From assembly GCF_000009765.2 (NCBI RefSeq), contig NC_003155.5:6696001-6760000 (forward strand): 64,000 nucleotides of DNA, in the 5' to 3' direction. Positions 21,295 through 30,979 of the stretch are shown piece by piece. A program made the translations under genes and the position numbers. The DNA is from Streptomyces avermitilis MA-4680 = NBRC 14893 (GTDB taxonomy: Bacteria > Actinomycetota > Actinomycetes > Streptomycetales > Streptomycetaceae). Position 1 is the first letter of the stretch. Every line of letters starts with the position of its first letter. Below the pieces are notes generated by a model that was not told the DNA's origin, searched no databases, and saw only the letters and a list, made by a program, of their open reading frames with translations.

Positions 21295-21978
21295 TCAGGC
21301 ATCATCAAGTCGTGCAGCCACGCCAGCGCTGATCAGCTTCTCTGCCGTCTCGGCCGGTAGCTCTCGGATGCGATCGTCAATGCGCACACGGATAAAGTCG
21401 CCCGAGTCCACGCTGATGGTGTTGACCTTGAGCCAGTCACGGCCCAACCGGATCAGCGAGCCGTTATCGGCGGGACTGGACGTGAACACAGGGGCGTTGC
21501 CCGGCCTGCCTCGTTCCATGTGGTCGACGGCAGACAGCGCAGAGACAGCCGTGCGGATAGCGCCACGGGTTCGGTAGTACTCCCGCTCGGCCTCCTCGGC
21601 CTGCGCCTCCGAAGCCTTCAGCGCCTCTACAACCCGCTCTCGCAGTTCGGGCAGGCTCGCCACCCAGGCACGTTGCACGACAGCGCCAGCGGCCCGGATC
21701 TGCTGCTCTAGAGCCTCTATCACGCCAACGCCGGTGCCGCGCAGAGCAGTTACCCGGGAAACCTCGGACTCGCCCTTAGGGACTGGCTTACCGGCCAGCG
21801 TCGCAGCCTTAGCGGCAGCAGCGTCACGGGCCTGAGCGCGCTCCAGGTAGCCGTCATCGAGAGCGTCGGCGTATTCGATCTGCGCCTCGCCATAACGATC
21901 CCAGGCGGCATCTAGGGCAGCCTGCGCCTTCGCGACGGCGTCCGGAATTTCAATGCCAGCGGGTAGGGGAATAGTCAT
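21295..21978 (-). CDS. Helical protein of unknown function
   Basis: Encodes 227 residues from ATG 21978, with GGAG eight bases upstream. Residues about 10-140 are long, Ala/Glu-rich helices (AVAKAQAALDAAWDRYGEAQIEYADALDDG..., LRERVVEALKASEAQAEEAEREYY), probably coiled-coil. The end is beta-like (WLKVNTISVDSGDFIRVRIDDRIRELP). A phage scaffold or replication-associated role is possible, but no family is recognised. Confidence 0.6.
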   Translation of the reverse strand: MTIPLPAGIEIPDAVAKAQAALDAAWDRYGEAQIEYADALDDGYLERAQARDAAAAKAATLAGKPVPKGESEVSRVTALRGTGVGVIEALEQQIRAAGAVVQRAWVASLPELRERVVEALKASEAQAEEAEREYYRTRGAIRTAVSALSAVDHMERGRPGNAPVFTSSPADNGSLIRLGRDWLKVNTISVDSGDFIRVRIDDRIRELPAETAEKLISAGVAARLDDA

Positions 21979-22001
21979 GAGTAATCTCCGATCAATGAAG
22001 G

Positions 22002-22020
22002 CCCCGGGTGATTCCCAGGG
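22002..22020 (-). terminator. Leader hairpin before the helical-protein gene
   Basis: On the minus strand CCCTGGG pairs with CCCGGGG around AATCA (one T-G pair), then CCTTCATT. It is 24 bp upstream of the ATG at 21978. Confidence 0.4.
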
Positions 22021-22041
22021 ACACAATTAGTATTTGGGTCG

Positions 22042-22278
22042 TTAGGGAGCTAGGCGGACGTCGTGTACGTGCTGTCGGCGGGATTCGCCGCCGTTCCCCA
22101 GTCGCACACCGGTACGTCGGACAACTGCCTTGACCTCTCCCATTGGGGCGCTGAGTCCATAGGTGTTCAGCAGGTGGCTACGGACAGCCGCGAAGACGTC
22201 AGAGAAAGCGACATGCTCACCGGGTGCCGGTTCGAGCACCTCGGCTAGTGCGTAGGCAATAGCGGCATCGTCGTTCAC
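22042..22278 (-). CDS. Small protein with HTH-like segment
   Basis: Encodes 78 residues from a GTG at 22278 overlapping the upstream stop. FSDVFAAVRSHLLNTYGLSAPMGEVKAVVRRTGVRLGNGG resembles a winged-helix or phage-primase C-terminal HTH fragment. It ends with a basic QHVHDVRLAP. Regulator or DNA-binding function is inferred only from this. Confidence 0.5.
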   Translation of the reverse strand: MNDDAAIAYALAEVLEPAPGEHVAFSDVFAAVRSHLLNTYGLSAPMGEVKAVVRRTGVRLGNGGESRRQHVHDVRLAP

Positions 22279-22481
22279 GCGGAAGCCTTTCGATCACGCT
22301 GCACATTCAGCAGAGCCACATACGCAGCGAGTAGGCCCGTAAGTACCTCGACACCATCTAGGTCTATTTCCTCGGCCGAATCCAGCGCGTCGGCCAGGCT
22401 GACCACCAGCGCGGAAAGCGTGGTCCGTTCACGTGCGGTCGCGCTCAGCTTGGCGCCGGGCATGTTCGCGGGGGTCGGCAC
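22275..22481 (-). CDS. Small helical protein of unknown function
   Basis: Encodes 68 residues from a GTG at 22481, chosen because GAGAGG lies seven bases upstream; a GTG at 22490 is too close to that site. ARERTTLSALVVSLADALDSAEEIDLDGVEVLTGLLAAYVALLNVQRDRKA is two or three helices. It is coupled to the next gene. No family is recognised. Confidence 0.5.
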   Translation of the reverse strand: MPTPANMPGAKLSATARERTTLSALVVSLADALDSAEEIDLDGVEVLTGLLAAYVALLNVQRDRKASA

Positions 22482-22663
22482 AGTGGCCACCTCTCGGGGT
22501 TTGCATTAGGAGAACGGTTGAGGGGGCGGGGCGCAGCGCGCTGATCAGGCACAATGCCCGAGCCGGCTGAGCCCGATCGTTTGCGCACGGAGACAGTGAC
22601 TAAGCAGCGCGTATCCCGACGCGCCCCGGTTCGGTTAGCAGTGGCGACATGGGAACCTCCCTT

Positions 22664-23050
22664 TCAGCGGTAGCCGTGAATTCGACCTAGACGCGCGGCA
22701 GGCGCACGCACCTTTGCCTCATGCGCTCTCTGTTCATCGGTGACAGCGGACCAGGCGGCCTCACGTAGGCCCTTGACCCGCTTGCGTAGTAGGCACCGGT
22801 CGTAGCCGCTCTCGCGGAATGTGCGGTCTAGCTGCCTGTGATGGCGCTGGCACATGGGCCGGTAATGCGACGTGTCGGCGGACCACAGTTGGCGCGCCTC
22901 AGCGTCGAAATGCTCATCAGCGTCAGGGTGATGGGTGTAGCTCCAAGAATCGGCAGTGCGCCCGCACCAGTCACAGGGGTGCAGTCGCGCCGACCCATGG
23001 AGCCTGCGTAGTCGCTTGTGTACGGAACCGTAGCTGGGTAGGTGAGACAT
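22664..23050 (-). CDS. HNH-like zinc protein
   Basis: Encodes 128 residues from ATG 23050. CDWCGRTADSWSYTHHPDADEHF and PMCQRHHRQLDRTFRE give the CxxC...CxxHH arrangement seen in many phage HNH-family or zinc-binding proteins. A canonical HNH active site is less clear than in the gene at 20586. It follows a large leader hairpin (23074-23149). It is probably a nuclease or DNA-binding accessory of element B. Confidence 0.6.
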   Translation of the reverse strand: MSHLPSYGSVHKRLRRLHGSARLHPCDWCGRTADSWSYTHHPDADEHFDAEARQLWSADTSHYRPMCQRHHRQLDRTFRESGYDRCLLRKRVKGLREAAWSAVTDEQRAHEAKVRAPAARLGRIHGYR

Positions 23051-23073
23051 CCTGAGCCCTTTCGGGAATACAA

Positions 23074-23149
23074 AAAGGCCCTACGGCCTGAGGAACTGAG
23101 ACCCGGCCGCCAGGACGGGTTACAGCTCAACTCAGGCCGTAGGGCCTTT
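23074..23149 (-). terminator. Large perfect inverted repeat, minus-strand terminator
   Basis: AAAGGCCCTACGGCCTGAG (23074-23092) and its exact complement (23131-23149) form a 19-bp perfect stem with a 38-nt loop. TTTTTG follows on the minus strand. It ends about 20 bp upstream of the HNH-like gene start at 23050. Confidence 0.75.
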
Positions 23150-23284
23150 GGTCTGTGAGCGTGCGCAGGATCGATGCTGGCGGCATCCGTAGCGCACTGC
23201 GAGGGGCGTTACCGCTGCCCTCTAATTAGGGTCTGTCGAGTCGATTGCATGGCCCCGCGGGAGGCTCGGTGACAGTGGTTGGGA

Positions 23285-23444
23285 GTGTAGAAGTGTAGGA
23301 ACGGAGGCCAGTTTCAGTTTCGCCGCTAGTTATTACTGCGATATCTGATTTAGGTACTCAAACTACACTTCTACATTGAGGAAGTAAAAGACCAGGTCAG
23401 AGTAGGTGTGTCTGATGGTGTGTCAGATTCGGGGGTGTAGTTTG
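23285..23444. repeat. Iteron-like GTGTAG repeat region
   Basis: TGTAGAAGTGTAG (23286-23298) is matched by its complement CTACACTTCTACA (23363-23375). CAAACTACAC (23359-23368) is matched by GTGTAGTTTG (23435-23444). The space between is A+T-rich for this genome (TAGTTATTACTGCGATATC). GTGTAG occurs at least five times in both orientations. A regulator-binding or replication-origin region is plausible. There is no gene between 23051 and 23526. Confidence 0.55.
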
Positions 23445-23470
23445 CGCCCTCTCCGCTGTCCCGCTACAGC

Positions 23471-23514
23471 GAAAAGCCCCGCTCGACCGAGTCAGTGACT
23501 GGCCGAACGGGGCT
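23471..23514 (-). terminator. Minus-strand terminator after the small gene at 23527
   Basis: AGCCCCG (23475-23481) pairs with CGGGGCT (23508-23514). On the minus strand TTTTC follows. It lies just downstream of the stop at 23527 and ends the integrase-side transcript. Confidence 0.7.
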
Positions 23515-23526
23515 GTGTCTCGCTGG

Positions 23527-23736
23527 CTACGCGGCGAGTTGCTCGGGGAAGCCGCACAGTGCCTGCTGGAGGGCCTCAAGGCGCCCTATCCGCTGCCTGG
23601 TGTAGACGGAGGTGTCCCCGGCCCGCATGGCGCCGTACAGGGCTTCCAGTTGGCGCGTGATCCGCTGCCACTCAGCCTTGCGGAACCAGGCGGCCTCTGC
23701 GGCTTCCTGTGTCGTCTCCCACTGCTCGCGTGTCAT
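23527..23736 (-). CDS. Small helical protein downstream of the integrase
   Basis: Encodes 69 residues from ATG 23736 with ribosome site GGAAGG. WETTQEAAEAAWFRKAEWQRITRQLEALYGAM and a second helix pair follow, with aromatic and charged residues. It is co-directional with the integrase, 90 bp downstream, and probably co-transcribed. A directionality factor or excision helper is possible from position only. Confidence 0.6.
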   Translation of the reverse strand: MTREQWETTQEAAEAAWFRKAEWQRITRQLEALYGAMRAGDTSVYTRQRIGRLEALQQALCGFPEQLAA

Positions 23737-23827
23737 GCTGGTGCCTTCCCATTCAGGGACACCGGTCCGTCTACTCGCCAAAGTCCGGCCGGACCGGTGC
23801 CATTCGTTTTCGGTGGTTCAGATAGAG

Positions 23828-25522
23828 TCAGCCGTTCGCGGCCAATTCGTCTCCCATGGACGTGAGTTCGCTTGCTGCCTCAGCGAAGAATGGGTCGCGG
23901 ACTGTGAAGTCGACCCGCCGCTCATCCAGCTTGCGCCAGCCGCCCCGAGAACTGCGCTTGACGTTCAGATGCGCCCCGGCATCCTGGAGCATCTTGCGCT
24001 TGCCTGCGGTATCTGCACTTGCCCAGATTCGCGAATACGTTTTGCCGGACCGGATTTCCTCAACGCGTGGCGGAGTCTTTTCCCGGCTCTCAAGGTCAGC
24101 GAGTCGCGCGTCGAGGGAATCGGCGTGCCGTTGCCATGCCGCCTTGCCTGCGTTGGACTTTTGACGTCCCCTCTGCGCCTGGTGCTCTTCGAACTCAGCG
24201 AGGGTGGCGTCAATCTCGGGCTGCGGGTCGTATCCCGGAATGGTGCGGGTGTGCGTTACTTCCAGCGCGCCGAGCATCCATAGGAACTGACGCTCGACGT
24301 ATTCCTCCGCCCATTCGCGCTTGATGATGGACGGGGCATCGCACTTTTGCCCCCTGGTGAGTGCGCCGCACTTGTACGTCTCCGTCTTGCTGGTGCTCTT
24401 GCTGTTGGCGGACGGTCGGTGCAGGTACATGCGCTGTCCGCAGCCTTCGCAATGGATGATGCGGAGCAAAAGCGCCATGGTGTCTACGCGGTCGACCTTT
24501 TTGTTATCGACGGATCGCTCGGACAACACTGCGCCGATTGCGTCGAATTCCTCACGGGTGAGGATCGGCTCAGCGGTAGCCATCACGGGCTTACCCTCGC
24601 TGTCCCTCACGGGCTTGTTGTCCTGTGTCTTCCAGCCCAACATGCGCTCAGAGGTGAGCAGTTCTTTGATGCTGCCGTGGCGCCACGTGAAGCGCCCACG
24701 GGTCACGGTCTCGCCTGCCCGGCCGCCTGTCTTTCCGCCTGTGTCGCGCCCTTTCTTGAGGCTCCAATGGTCGCGGGGGGACGGAATGCCATCCGCGTTA
24801 AGTCCTCGGGCGACGTCTGCTGCGCTTTTGCCGAGCACACTCTTACTGGGGTCTCCCATGAGCTCCAGGATGATGCGCTCAATGACTGCCACAGCTTCCG
24901 GGTCCTGAGCCAGGGTCCATCCTCCGCCGTCGAGTGGCGCGGGCATGTAGCCGTACGGCGGACGCGAACCACGCCAGCGCAAGGGCATGACTCGCATTGC
25001 ATCCTGCGCGCTGATGACTCGCTCTCGGATGGACTGAGCCTCGAACTGCGCGGCGAAAGCGAAGATCTTCAAAATCAGTTCGGTAATGAGGTCGACACCG
25101 TTACGGAAATCGAGCGTCAACCGTCCGCCCGGTCCCTCGGCAAAGACGATCACTTTCTTGTTTTCTCGCGCCCACTTGACTAGGTCGTCCATGTCAGCCA
25201 TTGACCGGACGGCACGGTCGAAACGCCAGAAGCACAGCGCGTCGAAATCGTCCGGACGGCGGAGCCACTTGCCCAACTCCGGCCGCTCAAAAGGCGTTGT
25301 CTTGCTTGCGCTTACTCCCAGGTCGACGGCTTCCCGGTCGCCCAGGTCGATACCGAGACCAGCGGCGGCAGCAGCGTTGGCAGCGCGCTGACGTTCGGGG
25401 CTGGTGGTCTCATCGGTCAGTACGGACAGGCGGAGGACGGACACGCCCCTGAGCTGAGTGGTCACGGGCGTGCTCTGTCGGGTCGATTGCGCGGGGCCGC
25501 TGACCTGCTGTTTTGCTGCCAC
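23828..25522 (-). CDS. Large serine recombinase, integrase of element B
   Basis: Encodes 564 residues from a GTG at 25522 with AGGAGAG upstream. The catalytic domain is VSVLRLSVLTDETTSPERQR with the nucleophile Ser and WRFDRAVRSMADMDDLVKWA. The Recombinase domain follows (SRPPYGYMPAPLDGG...). A zinc ribbon has CEGCGQRMY and CGALTRGQKCDAP. A charged coiled-coil end follows. The start is 41 bp from the attR core, as expected for large serine integrases. It differs clearly from the element A enzyme in sequence and length, so integration of the two was independent. Confidence 0.94.
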   Translation of the reverse strand: MAAKQQVSGPAQSTRQSTPVTTQLRGVSVLRLSVLTDETTSPERQRAANAAAAAGLGIDLGDREAVDLGVSASKTTPFERPELGKWLRRPDDFDALCFWRFDRAVRSMADMDDLVKWARENKKVIVFAEGPGGRLTLDFRNGVDLITELILKIFAFAAQFEAQSIRERVISAQDAMRVMPLRWRGSRPPYGYMPAPLDGGGWTLAQDPEAVAVIERIILELMGDPSKSVLGKSAADVARGLNADGIPSPRDHWSLKKGRDTGGKTGGRAGETVTRGRFTWRHGSIKELLTSERMLGWKTQDNKPVRDSEGKPVMATAEPILTREEFDAIGAVLSERSVDNKKVDRVDTMALLLRIIHCEGCGQRMYLHRPSANSKSTSKTETYKCGALTRGQKCDAPSIIKREWAEEYVERQFLWMLGALEVTHTRTIPGYDPQPEIDATLAEFEEHQAQRGRQKSNAGKAAWQRHADSLDARLADLESREKTPPRVEEIRSGKTYSRIWASADTAGKRKMLQDAGAHLNVKRSSRGGWRKLDERRVDFTVRDPFFAEAASELTSMGDELAANG

Positions 25523-25562
25523 GGTGGGGCTCTCCTAGAACTACTAGTCGAGAGCCTTCGGA

Positions 25563-25568
25563 AACCCG
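25563..25568. other. attR core of element B
   Basis: AACCCG is followed by TACGGCCATCCC, which resumes ComEC coding exactly after the NP codons that end the island at 15979. With attL (15974-15979) it delimits a 9,589-bp element. Confidence 0.85.
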
Positions 25569-25697
25569 TACGGCCATCCCGCGCCGAGCACGGTCAAGGC
25601 GCTGCGGGACGAGGGCGCGCTGGTGCTGCGGACGGACGAGGACGGGGCGATCGCCGTCGCCGGTGCGGGCGCGGAGCTGCGGGTGGCGAGAGACTGA
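25569..25697 (+). pseudogene. comEC: comEC 3' end (42 codons and stop), separated from the rest by element B
   Basis: It reads YGHPAPSTVKALRDEGALVL, ending ...AELRVARD and TGA at 25695-25697. Joined to the 15893-15979 island it restores the normal ComEC C-terminus (...ISCGRDNPYGHPAPSTV...). ComEC pumps single-stranded DNA across the membrane, and its last domain is metallo-beta-lactamase-like. In this chromosome the gene lacks at least its final 71 codons, unless element A's unseen left end supplies a substitute. Confidence 0.88.
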
Positions 25698-25701
25698 TGC
25701 C

Positions 25702-26541
25702 ATGAATTCCGCCCAGGCTGACGCCTACCTCCGTCGTATCGGCGTGACACACCCCGCGTGGCCCACCGTCGATGTGCTGCGCGAGCTTCAACTGCACCAT
25801 CTGCGCACCGTGCCGTTCGAGAACCTGTCGATCCATCTCGGCGAGGAGATCGTGCTCGACGAGAAGCGGCTGCTGGACAAGGTCGTGGGCGCGCGACGGG
25901 GCGGCTTCTGTTACGAACTGAACGGGGCGTTCGGGGCGTTGCTGGAGTCGCTCGGCTTCGACGTGACGCTGCTCGCGGCACGGGTGTACGGGGAGGAGGG
26001 TCGGCTCGGAGTGCCGTACGACCATCTCGCGCTGCGGGTGCGGACGGTCGACGGCGGCGACTGGCTGGCCGATGTGGGCTTCGGGGCGCACAGTCACTAT
26101 CCGCTGGCCTTCGGGGAGCGTGGTGAGCAGGTGGATCCGGGCGGCACGTTCCGGGTGATCGAAGCGGGGGTGGACGCGGCGGGAGCGCGGAGCAGCGGTG
26201 GGTCGGCGGCATCCGGGGACCTCGATGTGCTGAGGGACGGCAAGCCCCAGTACCGCCTGGAGACGCGACCGAGGGTGCTCGGGGACTTCGTGGCCGGGCT
26301 GTGGTGGCACAGCACGTCGCCGAAGTCGCATTTCACACAGTCGCTGGTGTGCTCGCGGGTCACGGAGGACGGAGGGCGGATCACGCTCAGCGGTCGCAGG
26401 TTCACGGTGACGGCGGCCGACGGCCGGAAGGAGGTGTCGGATCTGGGCACGGACGAGGAGGTGCTGGGGGTCTATCGGGAGCGGTTCGGGATCGAGCTCG
26501 ATCAGGTGCCGACCGTGCAAAAGAGGGGCGAAATCGGGTAA
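25702..26541 (+). CDS. Arylamine N-acetyltransferase
   Basis: Encodes 279 residues from ATG 25702, four bases after the comEC stop. The catalytic triad is visible: Cys in RRGGFCYELNGAFGALLESLGF, His in PYDHLALRV and Asp in WLADVGFGAH. NATs transfer acetyl groups from acetyl-CoA to arylamines or hydrazines. Length matches bacterial NATs. It probably read through from comEC in the ancestral arrangement. Its promoter supply may now come from element B's edge or from within the remaining comEC tail. Confidence 0.93.
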   Translation: MNSAQADAYLRRIGVTHPAWPTVDVLRELQLHHLRTVPFENLSIHLGEEIVLDEKRLLDKVVGARRGGFCYELNGAFGALLESLGFDVTLLAARVYGEEGRLGVPYDHLALRVRTVDGGDWLADVGFGAHSHYPLAFGERGEQVDPGGTFRVIEAGVDAAGARSSGGSAASGDLDVLRDGKPQYRLETRPRVLGDFVAGLWWHSTSPKSHFTQSLVCSRVTEDGGRITLSGRRFTVTAADGRKEVSDLGTDEEVLGVYRERFGIELDQVPTVQKRGEIG

Positions 26542-26687
26542 TTGGGGTACTCGGCGGAGGGGTGTGCAGGCTGGGGGGCGGGCCTCGCCGAGGTCGGGAT
26601 GCGGATGGACCAGTAGCGGTCCGCGCCTGCGGCTTCCGTGGCCGACCCGGGCGTCGGTAATGCCGGGCGTAGCGGGAAAATGGCTCC

Positions 26688-26933
26688 GTGAGTGATGTGA
26701 GACATGTGCTGGTGCTGCCCGACCGTGATGCCGCTCAGGAGGCGGCGGAGGCGCTCGGGGAGCGGTTCGCACTCGACGAGGAGCCGCAGCTCGTACGGGA
26801 TGCGCTCGCTGGTGAGGACGACGCCGAGGATGCCCAGTGGCTCCTCGTGCTACGGGACGAGAGGGGGCGGCTCGATCCGAAGGAGCTGGATGAGTTCGCG
26901 GGGGAGTGGGACGGGTGGCGGGAGGAGCCTTAG
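26688..26933 (+). CDS. Small acidic protein of unknown function
   Basis: Encodes 81 residues from GTG 26688 (VSDVRHVLVLPDRDAAQEAA...). A ferredoxin-like strand-helix start is followed by acidic sequence (LVRDALAGEDDAEDAQWLLVLRDE) and a helical end. It sits between nat and holA on the same strand. It looks like a conserved small actinomycete protein, but no domain name is offered. Confidence 0.65.
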   Translation: MSDVRHVLVLPDRDAAQEAAEALGERFALDEEPQLVRDALAGEDDAEDAQWLLVLRDERGRLDPKELDEFAGEWDGWREEP

Positions 26934-27086
26934 ACCGGGCACTGAACGAGGTGCCCGTCGGCCCGGCGCTGGGCGACGCGGCCGTGGGCCCGGCGCCGGG
27001 CGAGGCGGCCGTGGCCCGGATTTGGGGTGAGCCGGGGGAGGTCGGGCGTGGGTGCGTTGTCAGTGGCGCGTGGGATGCTTGGCGCG

Positions 27087-28073
27087 ATGGCCAAGAAGAC
27101 CGCACATGACGACCCTCTCGCCCCCGTCACGCTTGCCGTGGGCCAGGAGGACCTCCTGCTCGACCGTGCCGTACAGGAGGTGGTGGCCGCCGCCCGGGCC
27201 GCCGACGCCGACACGGACGTACGTGACCTGACCTCGGACCAGTTGCAGCCCGGCACGCTCGCCGAGCTGACCAGTCCGTCGCTCTTCGCCGAGCGCAAGG
27301 TCGTGGTCGTACGCAACGCGCAGGATCTCTCGGCCGACACGATCAAGGACGTGAAGTCGTACCTGGGGGCGCCCGCGGAGGAGATCACCCTCGTGCTGCT
27401 GCATGCGGGCGGCGCCAAGGGCAAGGGCCTGCTGGATGCCGCGCGCAAGGCGGGGGCGCGGGAGGTCGCGTGCCCCAAGATGACGAAGCCGGCGGACCGG
27501 CTGGCCTTTGTGCGCGGGGAGTTCCGGGCGTTGGGGAGGTCCGCGACGTCCGAGGCGGGCCAGGCACTTGTCGACTCCATCGGGAGTGATCTGCGGGAGC
27601 TGGCGTCGGCGGTGTCCCAGCTGACGGCGGACGTCGAGGGGACGATCGACGAGGCGGTGGTCGGGCGGTACTACACGGGGCGGGCCGAGGCGTCGAGCTT
27701 CACGGTGGCGGACCGGGCGGTCGAGGGGAGGGCGGCGGAGGCGTTGGAGGCGTTGCGCTGGTCGCTGTCCACCGGGGTTGCGCCGGTCATGATCACCAGC
27801 GCGTTGGCGCAGGGTGTGCGGGCCATTGGGAAGCTGTCGTCCGCTCGGGGTGGGCGGCCGGCCGATCTGGCGCGTGAGCTGGGGATGTCGCCGTGGAAGA
27901 TCGATCGGGTTCGGCAGCAGATGCGGGGGTGGACGCCGGACGGGGTGGCTGTGGCGCTGCGGGCGGTCGCGGAGGCCGACGCCGGAGTGAAGGGCGGCGG
28001 GGATGATCCCGAGTACGCCCTGGAGAAGGCGGTCGTGGCCATTGCTGGGGCGGCGCGGTCTCGACGCGGGTAG
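27087..28073 (+). CDS. holA: DNA polymerase III subunit delta
   Basis: Encodes 328 residues from ATG 27087 (MAKKTAHDDPLAPVTLAVGQEDLLLDRAV). The delta subunit opens the beta clamp in the clamp-loader complex. Typical features are the N-terminal VGQEDLLLDRAVQEVV, FAERKVVVVRNAQDL, LVLLHAGGAKGKGLLDAARK, and the C-terminal helical domain (REL-GMSPWKIDRVRQQM, EYALEKAVVAIA). The order comEC-holA-rpsT is standard in Streptomyces. An imperfect 27-bp tandem repeat lies just upstream (about 26965-27020). Confidence 0.95.
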   Translation: MAKKTAHDDPLAPVTLAVGQEDLLLDRAVQEVVAAARAADADTDVRDLTSDQLQPGTLAELTSPSLFAERKVVVVRNAQDLSADTIKDVKSYLGAPAEEITLVLLHAGGAKGKGLLDAARKAGAREVACPKMTKPADRLAFVRGEFRALGRSATSEAGQALVDSIGSDLRELASAVSQLTADVEGTIDEAVVGRYYTGRAEASSFTVADRAVEGRAAEALEALRWSLSTGVAPVMITSALAQGVRAIGKLSSARGGRPADLARELGMSPWKIDRVRQQMRGWTPDGVAVALRAVAEADAGVKGGGDDPEYALEKAVVAIAGAARSRRG

Positions 28074-28115
28074 GGAGTACGGGGCTGTGGGGCCCGCCTC
28101 GTTTGGGGTGAGCGA

Positions 28116-28161
28116 GCCAGTCGTATGTGCGTGAGCGGGCCGGTCGTATGTGCGTGAGCGA
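28116..28161. repeat. Two-copy 23-bp tandem repeat
   Basis: GTCGTATGTGCGTGAGCG starts at 28120 and again at 28143, a period of 23 bp, directly after holA. The function is unknown. Confidence 0.7.
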
Positions 28162-28228
28162 GCCGGCGGCCGTGGTGACGGCTGCGCGGGATTCGCCCCC
28201 GCCGCCCCTACCCGTCCCATCCCGTCCC

Positions 28229-28300
28229 TGGGAGCTGCCGCCCCCAGACCCCCGCTTCGGCCTGCACGGCCTCGTCCTCAAACGCCGGACGGGCTGAAAG
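28229..28300. repeat. Streptomyces-type intergenic repeat
   Basis: CCGCCCCCAGACCCCCGC followed by CTCAAACGCCGGACGGGCTG and AAA is a sequence style seen over and over between Streptomyces genes, from memory rather than a search. It lies in the 487-bp gap between holA and rpsT (28074-28560), which holds no gene I can support. Confidence 0.5.
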
Positions 28301-28560
28301 CGCCTGAGGCGGCCCGAAAAACGCAAAGGTGTCGGCGGACTGGGTGCAGGAGGCGGCCGAGCAGCGTCAAGGCGTCGGTAGCCCGGGTGGGTATGCGAAA
28401 AGCCCCGCGCCCGTCCTGGGGAAGGACAGACGGCAGGGCCTTCGGGTCAAGCTTGTGGGTCCGTACCCGCGTGGCGAACGCAGTCGCGTACAGACCCGGG
28501 GTGCTGGACGGGAGCGGATGAGAGGGCCCGCTCTGGTTCCTCCAGCGGTTGGATCAAGTG

Positions 28561-28827
28561 TCAGCCCTTGAGGGGCGCGACCTTGGAAGCAAGCGCCGAC
28601 TTCTTGTTGGCGGCCTGGTTCTTGTGGATGACGCCCTTCGAGACGGCCTTGTCGAGCTGACGCGCGGCAGCGCGCTGGTACTCGGTGGCCTTCTCGACGT
28701 CACCCGCGGCAGCAGCCTCACGGGCCTTGCGGATCGCGGTCTTGAGCGAAGACTTGACGGCCTTGTTGCGAAGGCGCGCCTTCTCGTTCGTCTTGTTCCG
28801 CTTGATCTGGGACTTGATGTTCGCCAC
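28561..28827 (-). CDS. rpsT: 30S ribosomal protein S20
   Basis: Encodes 88 residues (MANIKSQIKRNKTNEKARLRNKAV...). Highly basic helical bundle typical of S20, which binds 16S rRNA in the 30S body. KTAIRKAREAAAAGDVEKA and VIHKNQAANKKSALASKV are family hallmarks. It is divergent from lepA, as in other Streptomyces. Confidence 0.97.
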   Translation of the reverse strand: MANIKSQIKRNKTNEKARLRNKAVKSSLKTAIRKAREAAAAGDVEKATEYQRAAARQLDKAVSKGVIHKNQAANKKSALASKVAPLKG

Positions 28828-29080
28828 GAATGAGCCTTTTCAGGTTCAGGCGCGCGAGGGGATGCCTCACGCACCGTTTGATTTCTTCAGGAGTGCCTCG
28901 TGCAGAGAGGGCAGGAGACACAGCCACCCAGGCTACCAGTCCTGGTCCGACCGGCCTAAACCCGAGCTCGGACCCCCTTCAACCAGCCCAAACCGGTCGC
29001 ACGGCCCCGCCCGTGGGACCATGGAGCCTACGTATCGATCCGACCCGAGGCGACAGGCGCCTCAAGAGACAGGACCCTGC

Positions 29081-30949
<1,869 letters not shown>

Positions 30950-30979
30950 CCACCCGGCACCCCCCGTATCCCGGCTTCA

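Noticed and set aside
22604..22651. A 16-codon ORF with a strong GGGAGG site (MSPLLTEPGRVGIRAA)
   Set aside because: The ribosome site is good, but the product is too short and nothing is conserved or coupled. It may be a leader peptide or chance.
23285..23444. CRISPR array
   Set aside because: The repeats are inverted, only 6-13 bp long and irregularly spaced, and there are no cas genes.
26965..27020. Imperfect 27-bp tandem repeat upstream of holA as an operator
   Set aside because: It is a GC-only repeat without dyad symmetry. It more likely reflects local duplication.
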